A stretch of DNA of 64,000 nucleotides from Candolleomyces eurysporus. Lineage: Eukaryota > Basidiomycota > Agaricomycetes > Agaricales > Psathyrellaceae. Position numbers and translations under genes: made by a program. Below, piece by piece: positions 32,469 through 44,220 of the stretch; position 1 is the stretch's first letter, and each line of letters begins with the position of its first letter. The notes beneath the pieces are model-generated. The model saw only the letters and a list, made by a program, of their open reading frames with translations. It ran no database searches and was not told the origin of the DNA. The DNA lies in contig JANBPK010000781.1 in NCBI GenBank assembly GCA_027579435.1, positions 52,297 to 116,296 on the forward strand, in the 5' to 3' direction.

Positions 32469-35213
32469 CTATGTCTTCTTACGCTTCCCCCTTTTGCCTA
32501 CAGCAGCCCCTTTTGCTTTTCCTTTACTTCGAGACGTCCCATTGACAGCATCATCTGTTGGTGCTATTTCTTCGTTGACTTCGGCAATGACTGAGAGTTG
32601 GATAGTGGGGTTGACCTCACCAGGTGGCACGGGGGTACTCACCAACGGTGCTGTGATGGTACTTGCCCCTGCTGTTGATCGAGTTGTTCGACGACTGGTG
32701 CTAGACTGGTTCTTGTCAATGCCGTGTTGTTCGGATTGGATTCTGGCGTCGGAACTGTCCTGCGAGTCGGCTGTTATGTTTAAGGACTCAACAGCAGCGG
32801 CGACGTGATTGATAGAGTCGGATGAACCACCAGAGGTGTTCGTGGTTGGAACGGGATGAGGGGTGGTTGCAGCTGTGAGGTGATGATTCAGAGGCCGAGG
32901 TCGAGGACGTTGGCGCTGTTGACTATCGGCTGTCGATTTCTGCGTGTGATCGTTGGGTAATACAACCGTGTCTTTATAGGTGGAGCTCGAGGGTAAATCG
33001 GGAGGTGGATTTACTGGAGGAGGGTTTGGGAATGTCAAATTTTGGACGCTCGCTGCCAAAGCAGGCACTGGAGAAGGCCGGGTGCTCCTGGGTGGAATCG
33101 GTGGTGGCCCGCGGTGAGTCTGAGAAGCCGTCATAAGTGTGGGCGGTGCGACGGGTTGGGACCTTGTTTGTGCTTCGACTGCCTGGTCTCGTGTGGAAAA
33201 AATGGCTGGAGGTGGAGTGTTGAATATTCTCCCAGAGGTGAAAGGGGGCGTGGAAGAAGCTTGGGCGAACTGAAGATGGGCTTGAAGATGGGGCGAATCT
33301 TCTTCAATAACGAGAGAGTAAGTTGGTTCTCTATCGTTGCTGATGTTCGTAGCTGTCGTTCGCTCCACAACAATGCCGTTTTCTTCGTCAAAGAGTATTT
33401 CCCTGTTGCCGTCATCATCCTCTGAATCTTCCCCTTCTTTTTCAGAATCGCTATCCTGGTTGCCGTAGAGACTGGCACCCCAGTCTTCTGTTGTCGGAAC
33501 TTTGAGCCAAGTCAGTATTTATACGACTCATTCAAAGAGATCAATTCTTACGCTGGTAGCATCCGGACTCGTCAAGCTCAGCTTCGGATTGAACCGCCTG
33601 GTTTGCACGCCTATTGCGAGCAATCAGATCAGCGAGGGATTCAGAGGGAGGTGGGCGAGGAACTGCAGCTGAATCGGAGGATTGCGCAGGTGCCGAACTT
33701 GCTCTCGCGGCAGTCGGGAACAAATTCTCCGTCCACGCCTTTGCAATCTTCTGACCTCCAGGTTCATTCCAAATCGCCATTAGGAACTGCGTGTATGTCT
33801 CAAGATCCTGAGCATAATCAATTCCTGTGAAGGAACCCTTTCCATCTTTGCTGAATGATGGATCGGGTGAAGCGATTATTCGAGCCTACAATATTATATC
33901 AGTAAGCATTGCGCCTGAGGAACACGGAACTGACCGCATTGGAAAATCCAGCAATCAATCCAGGCGTAACCTTGAGCGTCAACTTCTTGAGGGCATTGTT
34001 TGCGTTAAGAACAAGCCCTTCGGTCTTCATGGCAGATTTCGGACCATAAAGGACCGCTCGAGCAAGCTAGAATCCGACAACAACTATGATTAGTACTTGT
34101 ACGGTTGAGCATACGATTGGTGTAGCTTACCCGAAAAAGAACAGGGCTCAGGAATTCTTCTCCAGCGACGACATGGTGTGTTTTGTAAAGGAGAGGACAC
34201 AGAGGGGAACTTGAGAATTTGCCCGGCGCATACTCGACAATTCCAATAAGCTCACCCAGCCCAGGTAAGTCTTTGCGGACAATATTGCAGTCTGGGAGGA
34301 AGAAATCCGTCCCAAAGCCCGTCACCTCAGTCTCACTTGACTTCTGGCCAGGACGCTTGAACGTTAGGCGGATATCTTGATCGTCCAGCTCGGCGAAGCC
34401 ATCATCGATAAGGTTCTTGATGGGTTCATAGATGTCGAGGGCAGCATCGCGGGCCCGGTGAGCAATTTGCGTTCGCTCACTCTCTGCAACCTTGAGCATC
34501 TGGCAAAAATGTTTGATGAGTGAATGTCTGATGAACATTATGGAAATGGAACTCACCTGTTTTATGAATGGATCGAAATTGTCCTCAGCCATCTTGCGTG
34601 CTTCTGCAGGAAGGCAGAACAACAGGTCTAAAGCCCGGCCAATCCTTATGTTGTCTGGGAAGGCAGGATCATATCGTACTGAAGTATCGTTCCTGCTCCA
34701 TCCTATCGAGCTCGCTACCACTCCAAAAAGTTCCTCACTCATGTAGGGATTAAAGAAAATTGTAAAAAGCTTGCCAAAGATTCTCGCAGTGTCGGCAACA
34801 CGATTGCCCTGCTGGACGATTTGCGACGGTATCACGGTGGCACCCTCTGTGCCGGTAGTCCCTTTGCCGCGACGTGTCTTCCGTTGCTCAGCTGCAATGT
34901 TGACCAGCTTTGCTTCTGCTAAAGCCAGTTCGGCCGTAGTAGCCTTCAGTTTACGTAGAAGGCTGGCGATGAGGATGTGAGACTTTTTCAGGGCCTGTAA
35001 TCTGGTTAGTCCTCAAAGAGCTGGAAGAGACAATATGCTACTCACGCCTCTGGTTACAGCCAGGTCAGAGCTATGGAGCGCCCCAGATATGTCGTCCATC
35101 TGCGCCTGAGCCTCCTCGATCTCAGCTGCTGTGAGATTACGGGATTCTGGGGGAACTGGCTCTGATGGCTGAGCTGTTGAGGAGGGGGGTTGGCCAGAGC
35201 TTCGTGGCGGCAT
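32469..35213 (-). CDS. Large cargo protein, DUF6698-like core plus disordered tail
   Basis: The ATG at 35213 (MPPRSSGQPPSS) opens a gene with several 50-65 bp introns. The order is a Pro/Ser N-terminus; a helical, Leu-rich region (KKSHILIASLLRKLKATTAEL); FFNPYMSEELFG and IGWSRNDTSVRYDPAFPD; a core with HHVVAGEEFLSPVLFRLARA, VLYGPKSAM, LKVTPGLIAGFSNAV, then FTGIDYAQDLETYTQFL and WNEPGGQKIAKAWTENLF; and a long disordered tail rich in Pro, Ser and Thr ending KGKAKGAAVGKRGKRKKT. The core order resembles what I remember as DUF6698, common beside KDZ/Plavaka-type transposons; this is from memory. It sits between two other cargo genes in the same orientation. Basic ends suggest nuclear location or nucleic acid contact. 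Confidence 0.6.
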
Positions 35214-36145
35214 GTTCTGATGGACGGTCCGGATGATTGGGGAGGGGAACCGAGAGAGGCAAGGAAGGCTGAGATTGAGAAAAGCGGTGTTACTGAACTA
35301 TCGGATGGTCAGCAACAGGGAAGTGAGACGTGAAGTACGGTTGAAAAAACCTGATTTTATAACGCGCATAACAATTCCTTTTGGTAGGGCGATTGCGCAT
35401 GGTCATCAGGAGGATCGGAACGTCGTTACCGACAAATAGTCTTGAGAGTCGCAGGTTGTGCTTAGAGAGTATCCACCTGATCAAAACACCGATGAGCAAC
35501 GAAATTGATCCGAAATGAATCCCACATCGACGCGTACCTCAAGGGCCTATCCTCGCGTCCTGTAGTACAAACACTCATCGCCATTTTTTGTTATCCATTC
35601 GATGGAAAGATTAGCCCAATCGGACCTAATATGCTGTGAGCACGCAAAATATACCCTCGCTCTTGCATATGCAAGAGTCTACGAGGTATGTTTGAAGCTT
35701 CCCCTTCACTCCCCATCGGTACAATATTATAATACGATTTGTGAGTTCTCAAATTTGATCTTCGTTGCTACACAGGATATACATAGTCGATAAGGAATCT
35801 AAGGGAATTGTGAGTGCTTAGTATTGAGCGTAGGTCCATCGCCGTACCATTAATATTAATACCCCTCACAGGGCATCCTCATTCGGCTAATGCTCGTCAC
35901 TGATCACCAACACCTGTTAGCCAACTCCTTCACATAGATCTGTTCTTATAGGATGTACAGGTCAGTGAAGGTATCCGTAATAACGCTGACGAAATACTGA
36001 CCATTTCTTCCCCTTGAACTGACAATAGACTATGCGCGTCGATGTATTGATAACAGGGTCCAGAGAGCATAGACGGAGGCGGACGTCGTCCCTTGAGGGT
36101 TCTCGTGGATGGAAGAGAGAGCTCCATCTCAAGGTCGGATTCGCC
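35214..36145. other. Intergenic part of the element
   Basis: No supported gene. It presumably contains the promoter of the gene starting at 35213 and the 3' end of the bHLH gene. Confidence 0.4.
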
Positions 36146-37372
36146 TCATTGAGAGGGAGGGAGAGCCGATGGAGGGTTGGGGTTACGCGCTCTTGAGGCC
36201 AATCTTCCTCCTCGTGTTGCGAGGGAGAAAGGCGACTCAGAAGGATCGAAAAGATGCTGTTCCTTGGAGGAGGGCAGATGGGGGAACGATAACCGATGGA
36301 GAACCTGGAGCTGTACGGCGAGTGGGATCCGTTGGCACCAATGGAGAAGTAGGACGATGTCTTGAGGAAGAAGGCGGAAAGACTGAGAGGCGCAGTGGCG
36401 AGGCGAATTGTTTGCAGACAAACTAGGTAATACACCTGGGGGTAACGCTGGCTGTGCTTTCTGTAGTTGCGCCAGGAGGTTTGCACTCTCAGACAAGAGT
36501 TCGTTGACATAATCTATCACTGTAAGAAGGGTCAGCCAACGTTCAAATGAAAGGTTTACGCGACATACTTTTCGACAGCACCACATTGTCACTCCGGGGA
36601 CCCGCCTGTCCATTGATTTTATCCTTGGCACCCGATCCGTTTCCACCTTCTTCCACCTCCTTCTTTTTTGCAGCCCTCTTCTTCCCCGGCGCTTTACCCT
36701 TGAGCCCGCCATTCGCCAGCCCAGCGGCAGCCAACGCGGCTGCCCACTGAATGTCTTCTTCCTCCTCCCGGACGGCCTCTCTTAAGGCGGGAAAGGTCTC
36801 GCATAACGCTTCGTACCCTCTCCGGATGTTCGCTCTCCTCTTCTGCTCCGACTGGATGTGGTCGGCTTTCTTCTGTGAGGGTGAAAGCAACGTGGGCTTG
36901 ACGGTTCCTTGGCTTGGGTAANGGGGACTGCGAGGACTGGCGTTGTCGAACCGGCGGTGGGTTTGTTGAGGCTGGTATCCGAACAGAGTTGGATCTTATG
37001 GCACGCTTCGCTGCAGGTGCTGTCGATGACATTGGGGGTTGGTGGGTTGACGGATGCGGTAGTTGCTGCTGTTTCTGGGAATGCTGTTGGGGGGAACGAA
37101 AGCATATCTGTGGGCGTCGTGGGGCTGTTCATGTGGTTCAGATTGAGCGACAGCTGCTGGAGGGGATGGTGGTGGGGATATTGTTGCTGCTGCTGGGAAG
37201 GGACATTCAGACCCTTTGGATTCGAAAATGGGAATGGCTTGTGTACGGACGAGTATGAGTGTTGCCGGTGCAGAGGCGGGGTCAGCAAAGGCTGGGTTTG
37301 TTGGTGATGCCGAATCTGATGGTTATACATTAGTGGTTGCTGCTGGTGCTGGTGCTGATTTGGCGGCGTCAT
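36146..37372 (-). CDS. bHLH transcription factor carried by the transposon
   Basis: The N-terminal exon begins at an ATG at 37372 (MTPPNQHQHQQQ) and is rich in Gln, His and Pro. The frame runs into an N at 36922 in a C run; one extra base there joins it to the bHLH exon. The basic region and helix 1 read QKKADHIQSEQKRRANIRRG then YEALCETFPALREAV, with the His-Glu-Arg pattern of E-box binding. A loop of about 65 residues rich in Lys/Gly follows, then GPRSDNVVLSK, a GTATGTC...TTACAG intron, and helix 2 IDYVNELLSESANLLAQLQK. A conserved single-copy basidiomycete HLH protein with this basic region and long loop is what I recall, so it looks like a captured host gene. The C-terminal 120 codons are unlike that protein. 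A bHLH dimer would act in the nucleus. Confidence 0.7.
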
Positions 37373-37534
37373 AGACGTGTCTGACCAGCCAACAGCATCC
37401 ACATCGAAGACGACAGCAGCGTTGAACCCTCGAGTCCGGCGTCCGAAGTGCGTTAGGTTGTCAAGGCGTAAGTACACGCCCTTCTCCGTATTGCCCCTGC
37501 TCCTCTCCCTTTCGTATAGTCACCCCTTGGACCA

Positions 37535-38055
37535 TCAACATCCCCATGCATACCAATCATTGTACCCTTCCTTGACTCGACAATATAAGCGGAATACTTG
37601 ACGGCAACGCACACGATGACGATGGGAATGGCCTCTCGACGGTACACGTTTGCGCATGCGGAAGATGCCCGACGTCGAAGGGATTTCAAGAAGCGCTCTC
37701 CCAGAACCCGTTGTCGTAGTAGTTGAGGAGGCGAAGGCGGAGGCTTGTTGAGAGATGAAGCTAGTGAAGGCCCTATGCAGCCTGCGGGTAGCTGCGAATT
37801 CGGTAGCGCTGACTTCCCGGCCAGAATGGAGAGTAGCTTCGGTGCAGAGAACAGGAGAAGTGCTTGATGGGAGGGCGAAATGAAGATAGAATTCGGCTGA
37901 GCTTTCTAGTGGTGGCTGGCACCGGTGCTTGTAGTTAGACAGTGAACTTTTGAGAGCTTGATTCGGAGGTAAACGGCGAGAGAACACTGTCGGCGGGTTC
38001 GGCGGGGTGAGACTATACAGGGACGGGAATTGAATTTGGATTCGTCGTCTGATGA
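37535..38055 (-). CDS. Possible cargo exon, unrecognised
   Basis: A reverse-strand frame stays open from a likely acceptor (TTCATCAG, about 38055) to a stop at 37535. It includes SLYSLTPPNPPTVFSRRLP, EFYLHFALPSSTSPVLC, HSGREVSATEFAATRRLHRA, FTSFISQQASAFASS and GRALLEIPSTSGIFRMRKR. Composition is protein-like but no ATG is in frame and no family is recognised. It could be an upstream exon of the bHLH gene or a separate gene. 38060-38880 shows only short frames. Confidence 0.3.
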
Positions 38056-38881
38056 AGAGGGGTTAGAGGCTACTCCGAGCTGGATAGAGGGATAAACTAA
38101 CCGTCTCCTCGTCGTAGATCAACGTTCTTGGGCAGGGTTTGCTTTGGCAGCCGTTGCGTTGAAGTGTTCTGTCTGGGTAAAAAAAACGGTGAGCCTTCGC
38201 ACTGGTTCCGAGAAATCGACCCTGTACATGCCTCTACTGCTGCTCCCTTGCTGTGATACCAGGCGAGTCGAGGAAGCGTCGTTGGATGGTTCTTGACTGA
38301 TTTGATCCAGGCATAAGTCGATACTGATAGAGTCAAGGAAATGCAGTCTGTCGAGCCATCAGTGAATGCTCCGTCGATACAGTCACAGCAAAAAACTCAC
38401 CTTTTCGAGTTTGCCATCTCGTTCCATCCTGCCACTTCCTCAGTGAGACCATGAAACCCCTTTGACAATTCTTGGCGTATTCGTTGTATATTGGCGTTGT
38501 GAAATCGTAAGATGTTGGATTGCTCCTAGGATTTAAAAGAAGGTGAGTACGTCTAACCTTGTGGAACCGAACGAGGTAACATCCTCGTCAAACATCAGAT
38601 GAACGCTCACCTACAGGGTCCCAGACCACCGTATATTCCTTCTTGCAGCATCAAATAAGCCACAATGACGGATTTAACGAAGGCATCTAGCCTGTCCGTA
38701 GCTTGCGACGTGAAAGAACAAGTATTGACGGTCAGGTTGGGAAGCAAAAGGCGGAGTTCAAAATTGCCCTTCATTGTCAGCGCGAATCGCAAATCTCATA
38801 GCAAGCTCCTCACCAAAAATCCTCTAGCGATCGAACAAATGAGACCGCTGTTATTTTCGAGCAATATTATTGAGATATTAA

Positions 38882-41800
38882 TTACAGTTTTGCGTTCACT
38901 ACCAAAGAGTCACCTAAACTTTTCAGCCGCATTCTGAGGAAGAAATCCGGGTCAACAACATCTACTATCACAAACTGGTTGTCGTGGAGGGATCCAAAAT
39001 CCTTGACAGTCAGGGCGCCACGTACAATAGATGTAAGTGGAACAACCACAGACTCCTGTGCATTCCGCGAGCGAAGTTGTTTAAAGCGAAGGTGGGTGCT
39101 GCGATCACGATTAACCTTGGAAGCAGAATTGCGTGGAATAGGAACATCGAATGGAATGACCAGAGCATATTGCATCTCCTGGTCTTCAACACGAATTCCA
39201 AAGATGGATACCAGCCGACCAATGACAAATGTGGCTTCATCAACCTGAATGAGAGCACAGTCGTATCGAACCCGTCCGTGGAACTTGGGATTGACTCGGA
39301 GGAAATCAGTCGTCAACTGGGAGTCTTCAAGCGAAACATAGTCGACCTTGAGATAGCGGTAAACAGTAACCTATAAGAATCACTGGTGAATTCTGGAAAA
39401 GCAAGGAATAACAAACAGAATTGACAAACCAGATCATCCAGCCCAATATTGATGCGTTGGTTGAGGTCAAGGGCAAGCCGTTTGTTGAGCTTGGTTCGAA
39501 GCTGGGTGAACGCCAGGAAATACTGCGGATCAGCATGGTCTTGGAGTTCTTGAAGGTACACTGGTCCAGTGGGTAACCTAGATCCTGCCCGAATCCATAC
39601 AGGTGTGGTTGTACGTCGACAGCCCACCGAAGGTTGTCCTTCATCATCCGTGCTCTCGATTTCTAGGTTGGCGTCTTTGATCCTCTGAACTTCACGGTTG
39701 TAAAGAAGAATATTGTGTGAAATGATCAGGGCCGCAAGCTCCTCATGAGAAATCCTGGCAAACTAGATGCAGGTACAAATAAGAATCAAATATTTGAAGA
39801 AAATCTTAAAGACTGCACCTGCTTTTCAATATCTTTGCAATTTGAAAGCTCATAGAAGATCTTCAAGCTTCCATGCATTTTCTCAAAGAATTTGGTTGTG
39901 AAATTGATTGTACAACCCTTATTCTCAATGTCATCAAACAGATGAGAATGTGAATGGGCCTTTGGAAAGTCCCATTTCTTGGCAGGGTGAATTTTGACAT
40001 ATTTCTGGATTGCAGCCAGTGTTGGTAAACAGTGGAATGCAGAACATAAAAGAACTGACCTTTCTTTCCTCCTCAAAACGTAGCAATTCCTTCCGACCTT
40101 GTTGGAGAGTTGTTTCATTATGGTCGATAAGAGATGCCCACATGTCAAGCTCAAGGTAGCTTCGAGCAAGTGCAAGCCATTGATACCCACGCTCATCCCT
40201 TGGTCCAAACAGACTATGAGATGCAAAGATAAGAACCTGAATTGAGAATCAAGTCAGCAATTGAATTAAATGGTGAGCCAACTACTGAAGGTCACAAACT
40301 TTGGATAAGTCCTCATACTTCCGCCCATCACTGTAGTCCTTGACAATTGCAAGGCTGTCAAAGTGGGTCAAGTCACGCCACCGTGGAATCTGCCTAAGCC
40401 TGGAGATATGAGGTAATTTGTTTNAAAAAACGCACTTGTGAGCAATCTAAATTAACTTACTGTTCTTCAACCTGAGTTGTATAAGATCGACCGCCCTCCT
40501 CAAGCAATTCAAAAAACTCTTGAAGAATATGCTTGCGGAAAAGGCCACTGTGATACGCGTGCAATCTATCCCAAGAAAGTGCTGAATATGCTTCTGTGTT
40601 CTTAAGTGACCAGAATACATTCTATGGTGTTCAATTAGTCTCTAGTGTGGAAGGTAGGATGCATTGAATCAGTCACCTCAACATTCCGAAGCCCGACAGC
40701 CTTAAGCAAGGCTTCACGTTCCACCACTGTCCGTTTATCATTGGCATCATCATAGATTTGTTTCATTGACTCTGAAGTTCGCAGTGGATATTTCTTGGAT
40801 AGACCAGGGAGCTCCTCAAGTGGAATGAGACAGACAGGACATGGGTAGGCACTTCCCATTCCACGAATAGCAGCCATGACACATCTACAAGGTTGGTGAG
40901 CAATTTTGAAGAGTAGACACTATTGTGCTGGTGTGACTTACTGCTCTTCAAAATCAGCAGAAAGAATCAAGATAATCGGATAAAGCCACCGAGCAAGATC
41001 CTCAGAGATCTCATGATAGTATCCTGACTCAGCCCATGCTTCAAGTGACTGTAAAATCTTCTTCAATGCCTTGTGCCAGACCACCCGTTTGAAATCAACA
41101 AATCTCTTCTTTCCTGACTTGTCGGCATCTTCAGGTATCTGGACAAGTTCTTTCAGCTTACACATGAAACACAAAAGAGAGGGACTTACAATGGGCAGCC
41201 AACCAATCATTTGACCACCTCCTAAACCCTCACCATTCCGAATATGCGAAGGCAAGTTTGCACACCTCACATACACTGGATACCCTTTCTTGGTTCCCAT
41301 AGATGAAAGCTTTGTCTTGTCGGCATAAAGGATGATCATGAATGGTGCTGCGCCAGGAGGCAGTTTGCTCTGCAAAGGGTTTGTTTCATTAGATAACAGT
41401 AGTGGATAAAGTTTAAGGTGCATCATACCTGAACATCAGCCCAAGTGTTTGCAGTCCATGGCTCATTGATAAAGCGCTCGAAACCTTCTCCATTATGGCG
41501 GAAGAGTTGCTCAGCATCAAACCGGAGCTCCTTGCTTAGCTCAGGATTGGTCAAAATTGACAGTGCCCAGTCTCGTGCCTCAATACGCCAGAGAGGGAAT
41601 TCGATGCATTCGCCATCATATTCCACTTCAACATCTTCCTGTTCCAGCTATGGTATGAACATTGAGAATTTCAATCTATGTGTTTCAATAGATATAGGAC
41701 AGACGTACTCCAACACCATGCATTTTAGTAGCAATAGTCCATGTTTCCGCAACATGCTTCCCATCAGCAAGCGTGAATTCCTTTGGGTTAGCGAGGATCT

Positions 41801-42656
41801 CATGAACCATTGAAACGAAGGCGTCGATTTGTCTTGCGTTCAGATGTGCATCTTGTAGCATCTCTGCAAATTTAAAGTCGATCCGAGTGGAAAATGGTGC
41901 CCAGGGTGGCGTGCTTGGTTGATTTGATGATGGCGAAGCCTTTGGAAATTTAGATCCCGCAATATCGGTAGTGTAGTCGTCGTAATCGTAATAGCGGATT
42001 TGTCTTCCACTGTGAGGATGAGGAACAACCTTGATGTCGTCGAGGTGTGGTGGTCGACCTAGCTGGCGCTCTGCACCCTCTTCTGGCACATCTTCTGCCC
42101 AATTCGATGTGGTCGTGCCTGCGCAGTCTTCGGCAACTGACAGGTCACTACCGACTGCAAAAAGCGAGGGTGGAGAGCTGCCAAACACAGCAGATTGTGT
42201 AGGAACATCAAAGATTGCTGAAAATAATGATAGCGTCAGGGTAAGATCTACAAAGAGGGTTGCGTTGACAGACCTAACGGATCATGAACCACGGGGGATG
42301 CAAAGGGGCCCAAATATGCATCCGAGTTTTGAGGGGCACCAAATTGCTGTCCAAACTGAACGGCTGGACCTATGTTTCAGAAAGAGGAGGTTTGGGGAAG
42401 GAGAGGGGGAAATCACATTTGTTGTTAAAAGGCTAGAGAATCAGGTACAGAAAGTGGGCTTACCGCCGAACGGATCGAAATCATCACTGGGAGACGCAAA
42501 GTAATCGCTCCGTACGGGTTGAATTGTCGATGCCTGTCGTTGGCATTTTGCATGATGGTTATGGAAGCCCTGCTTTGCAAACGTTTGCTTGCAGTGCGGG
42601 CATTCCACAATGTTCTCTGATCCGCTTTTCTGCTTCTTAGAGCCGGCCTTGGGCAT
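38882..42656 (-). CDS. Plavaka-like (CACTA-related) transposase
   Basis: A reverse-strand gene with about twelve short introns. Exon 1 (42656 to about 42471) encodes a C2H2-type finger: MPKAGSKKQK, CPHCKQTFAKQGFHNHHAKC. Later exons give PSTPPWAPFSTRIDFKFAEM and LNARQIDAFVSMVHEI (41810-42000), then PFMIILYADKTKLSSMGT, KKGYPVYVRCANLP and GEGLGGGQMIGWLPI (41180-41370), CVMAAIRGMGSAYPCPVCLI (40800-40880), WDRLHAYHSGLF (about 40560), KKWDFPKAHSHSHLFDD and KGCTINFTTKFFEKMHG (39860-39990), and a C-terminal VVDVVDPDFFLRMR. These blocks, in this order, are what I remember of Plavaka transposases of Agaricomycetes. No stop was found in the exons examined; an N at 40424 falls in or beside an intron. It would catalyse excision and insertion of the 14.7 kb element. 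Confidence 0.8.
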
Positions 42657-43440
42657 GGGGCGAAGAGCAGGGCAAAGGCAACAGGTACAATGCGGCGGAG
42701 TTGTTGATGGAGTAGAGGGAGGAAAACAAGGGTGCTAGTTGTTGACTGGAGCTGAGAGCGTCGGCAGAGCACAGATTAGAAGACGAAAATGCAGCCTGAC
42801 TGTTAATGCCTACCCAAACGAGAAACGAGCTGCGTCGATGATCGTTGGTGCAAGGTGCAGACAGAATGAATTGGGAGCAAAAGAGAGAGGAAGATTCGAA
42901 GAGGTTGCCTAGCGGCTTTAAATTCAAAAGAAAGACCAGGCGGTAGCAAGGCGTTGCGCGAACAAGAGAGCGGGCTAAAGAAGCATAGCTGAGCCATGGG
43001 CAGGGTCAAGGCCATCACGTGAAGAAACACGGCGCTGACGCGCTTTCGATTCGACGCTCTCACCCGGATTATAGGCCAATTCGATTGCCCCCCGTTTGAT
43101 TCTCGCCGCTGACCTGTAAGGGTGCAATGTAGCATAGGCGACCCCGGACCATCCATAGAATCTGGTAGAATAATAATCTTGTCCTCAATCCATCTATGTA
43201 CATACATGTCAATGTCTCTACTCGATCTCGTACATATTAATATACCCAATTTATGACAATGCAACCCCAGTCAAAGGAGAATTTTAGGCCAGTGTCAATG
43301 CGCAGAGAAATGATGGGACAAAGGGAAGATGGTCGAAATTACGGCACCTAGGCGCCCAATAATCCAAAGATAAAGATAGTTTAAAGTATAGGTCAACGAG
43401 AGTTAATAGAGACACTGTAACCAGCCTGGTGCAAACTGCA
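42657..43440. other. Upstream region of the transposase gene
   Basis: No supported gene; it presumably holds the transposase promoter. Reverse-strand frames at 42803-43264 show no recognisable content. Confidence 0.4.
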
Positions 43441-43743
43441 TCACGACCTGGCTCGCTTGGACGGCATTTTGAGAGGGCGTAGCGGGTTTTTCATACTATG
43501 AACTTTCTCTGAAGCCGGGATGTGCATTAGCCGGACTCGTGCAGGACGGAAATCAAGACAAAAACTCACCGCACGCATTTGCGGTGAAGACGAGTCATCT
43601 GGCCAGTGCCGAGCAGCGATGGATGACGGTATGGGTAGTTGTATCACTGTTTGTGAGGTGGAGGAGGTGGCTTGCTTGCTGAGGGCTTTGGCGAGCTGGG
43701 AGGGCGGATCAGAAACCACCGAGGGCGTCAAAGAAAGTGACAC
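43441..43743 (-). CDS. Possible small cargo exon
   Basis: A reverse-strand frame ends PLRPLKMPSKRARS at 43441. It contains a plausible 61 bp intron (GTGAGT...GGCTTCAG with CTAAT branch site); splicing it would give a different short C-terminus. There is no in-frame ATG, and a stop lies just upstream. Ser/Pro-rich, unrecognised. Confidence 0.2.
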   Translation of the reverse strand: MSLSLTPSVVSDPPSQLAKALSKQATSSTSQTVIQLPIPSSIAARHWPDDSSSPQMRAVSFCLDFRPARVRLMHIPASEKVHSMKNPLRPLKMPSKRARS

Positions 43744-44034
43744 ACCTTTGCGTCACTCTCAGCCGCCCTGTTTGAATAAAAATGGGGGTGTAGGGCGACG
43801 TTAGACATGCTCGTCGCCCTCGGCAAGGCATTTAGGTGGGAGGAGATGGTGGGCAAAGAGACGAGGTTGGTAGGAATTGTGGAGGACATCTAGGCAATGT
43901 CGAGGCAGCGGTAATATGTGGGTGAAGAGGGAACAGGATTGATCCAGAGGCGCCATGACACGTCAGGCCGCCTCAGCGGCAACTTACCTGGGGTAGCTCC
44001 CCTTATCAGGGAGACCTCACATTACTAGGCGACA

Positions 44035-44220
44035 ATGCTTGATTATCATGTCGCCATTAGTGATTATCACAGAGCTTCCTTGATTATCAGTCCCGACCTG
44101 GCCCTGCAAGTCGTCGTGATCTTATCTTGGCCGCGGATCCTTTACAAGGTGCCTTTTAAGGCGGGATGGGGGGCCTTACAAGCCGGATTGCCTTGTAAGG
44201 CGATTTGGAATTTTCCGACA
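44035..44220. repeat. Right subterminal repeats and TIR of the 14.7 kb element
   Basis: GATTATCA occurs three times at 44040-44090, then CCTTTTAAGG- and CCTTRYAAGG-type motifs near 44147, 44174 and 44190, and the terminal TTTTCCGACA at 44211-44220. Confidence 0.7.

Larger units (their letters stand above)
29483..44220 (-). mobile_element. 14.7 kb Plavaka/CACTA-like cargo transposon
   Basis: The limits are set by comparison with NLR1 and NLR2: the NLR sequence stops at AGCAACG and resumes at CGCACCTCG. The ends are TGTCGGAAAA and its inverse (10 bp TIR), with a 2 bp CG target duplication. The subterminal regions hold repeated CCTTAYAAGG-type palindromes. The transposase gene (38882-42656) is Plavaka-like by motif. 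All recognised genes are on the reverse strand: transposase, bHLH factor, two proteins of transposon-associated families and two small ORFs. Size and cargo are large for this superfamily; a nested composite cannot be ruled out, but no inner boundary was found. Confidence 0.85.

Noticed and set aside
36109..36426. Forward ORF opposite the bHLH C-terminus
   Set aside because: Arg/Glu-rich shadow of the reverse-strand frame with no independent support.
29483..44220. Starship, Helitron or Crypton as the nature of the 14.7 kb element
   Set aside because: No tyrosine recombinase or Rep/helicase is present, and inverted ends plus a Plavaka-like transposase explain the element.
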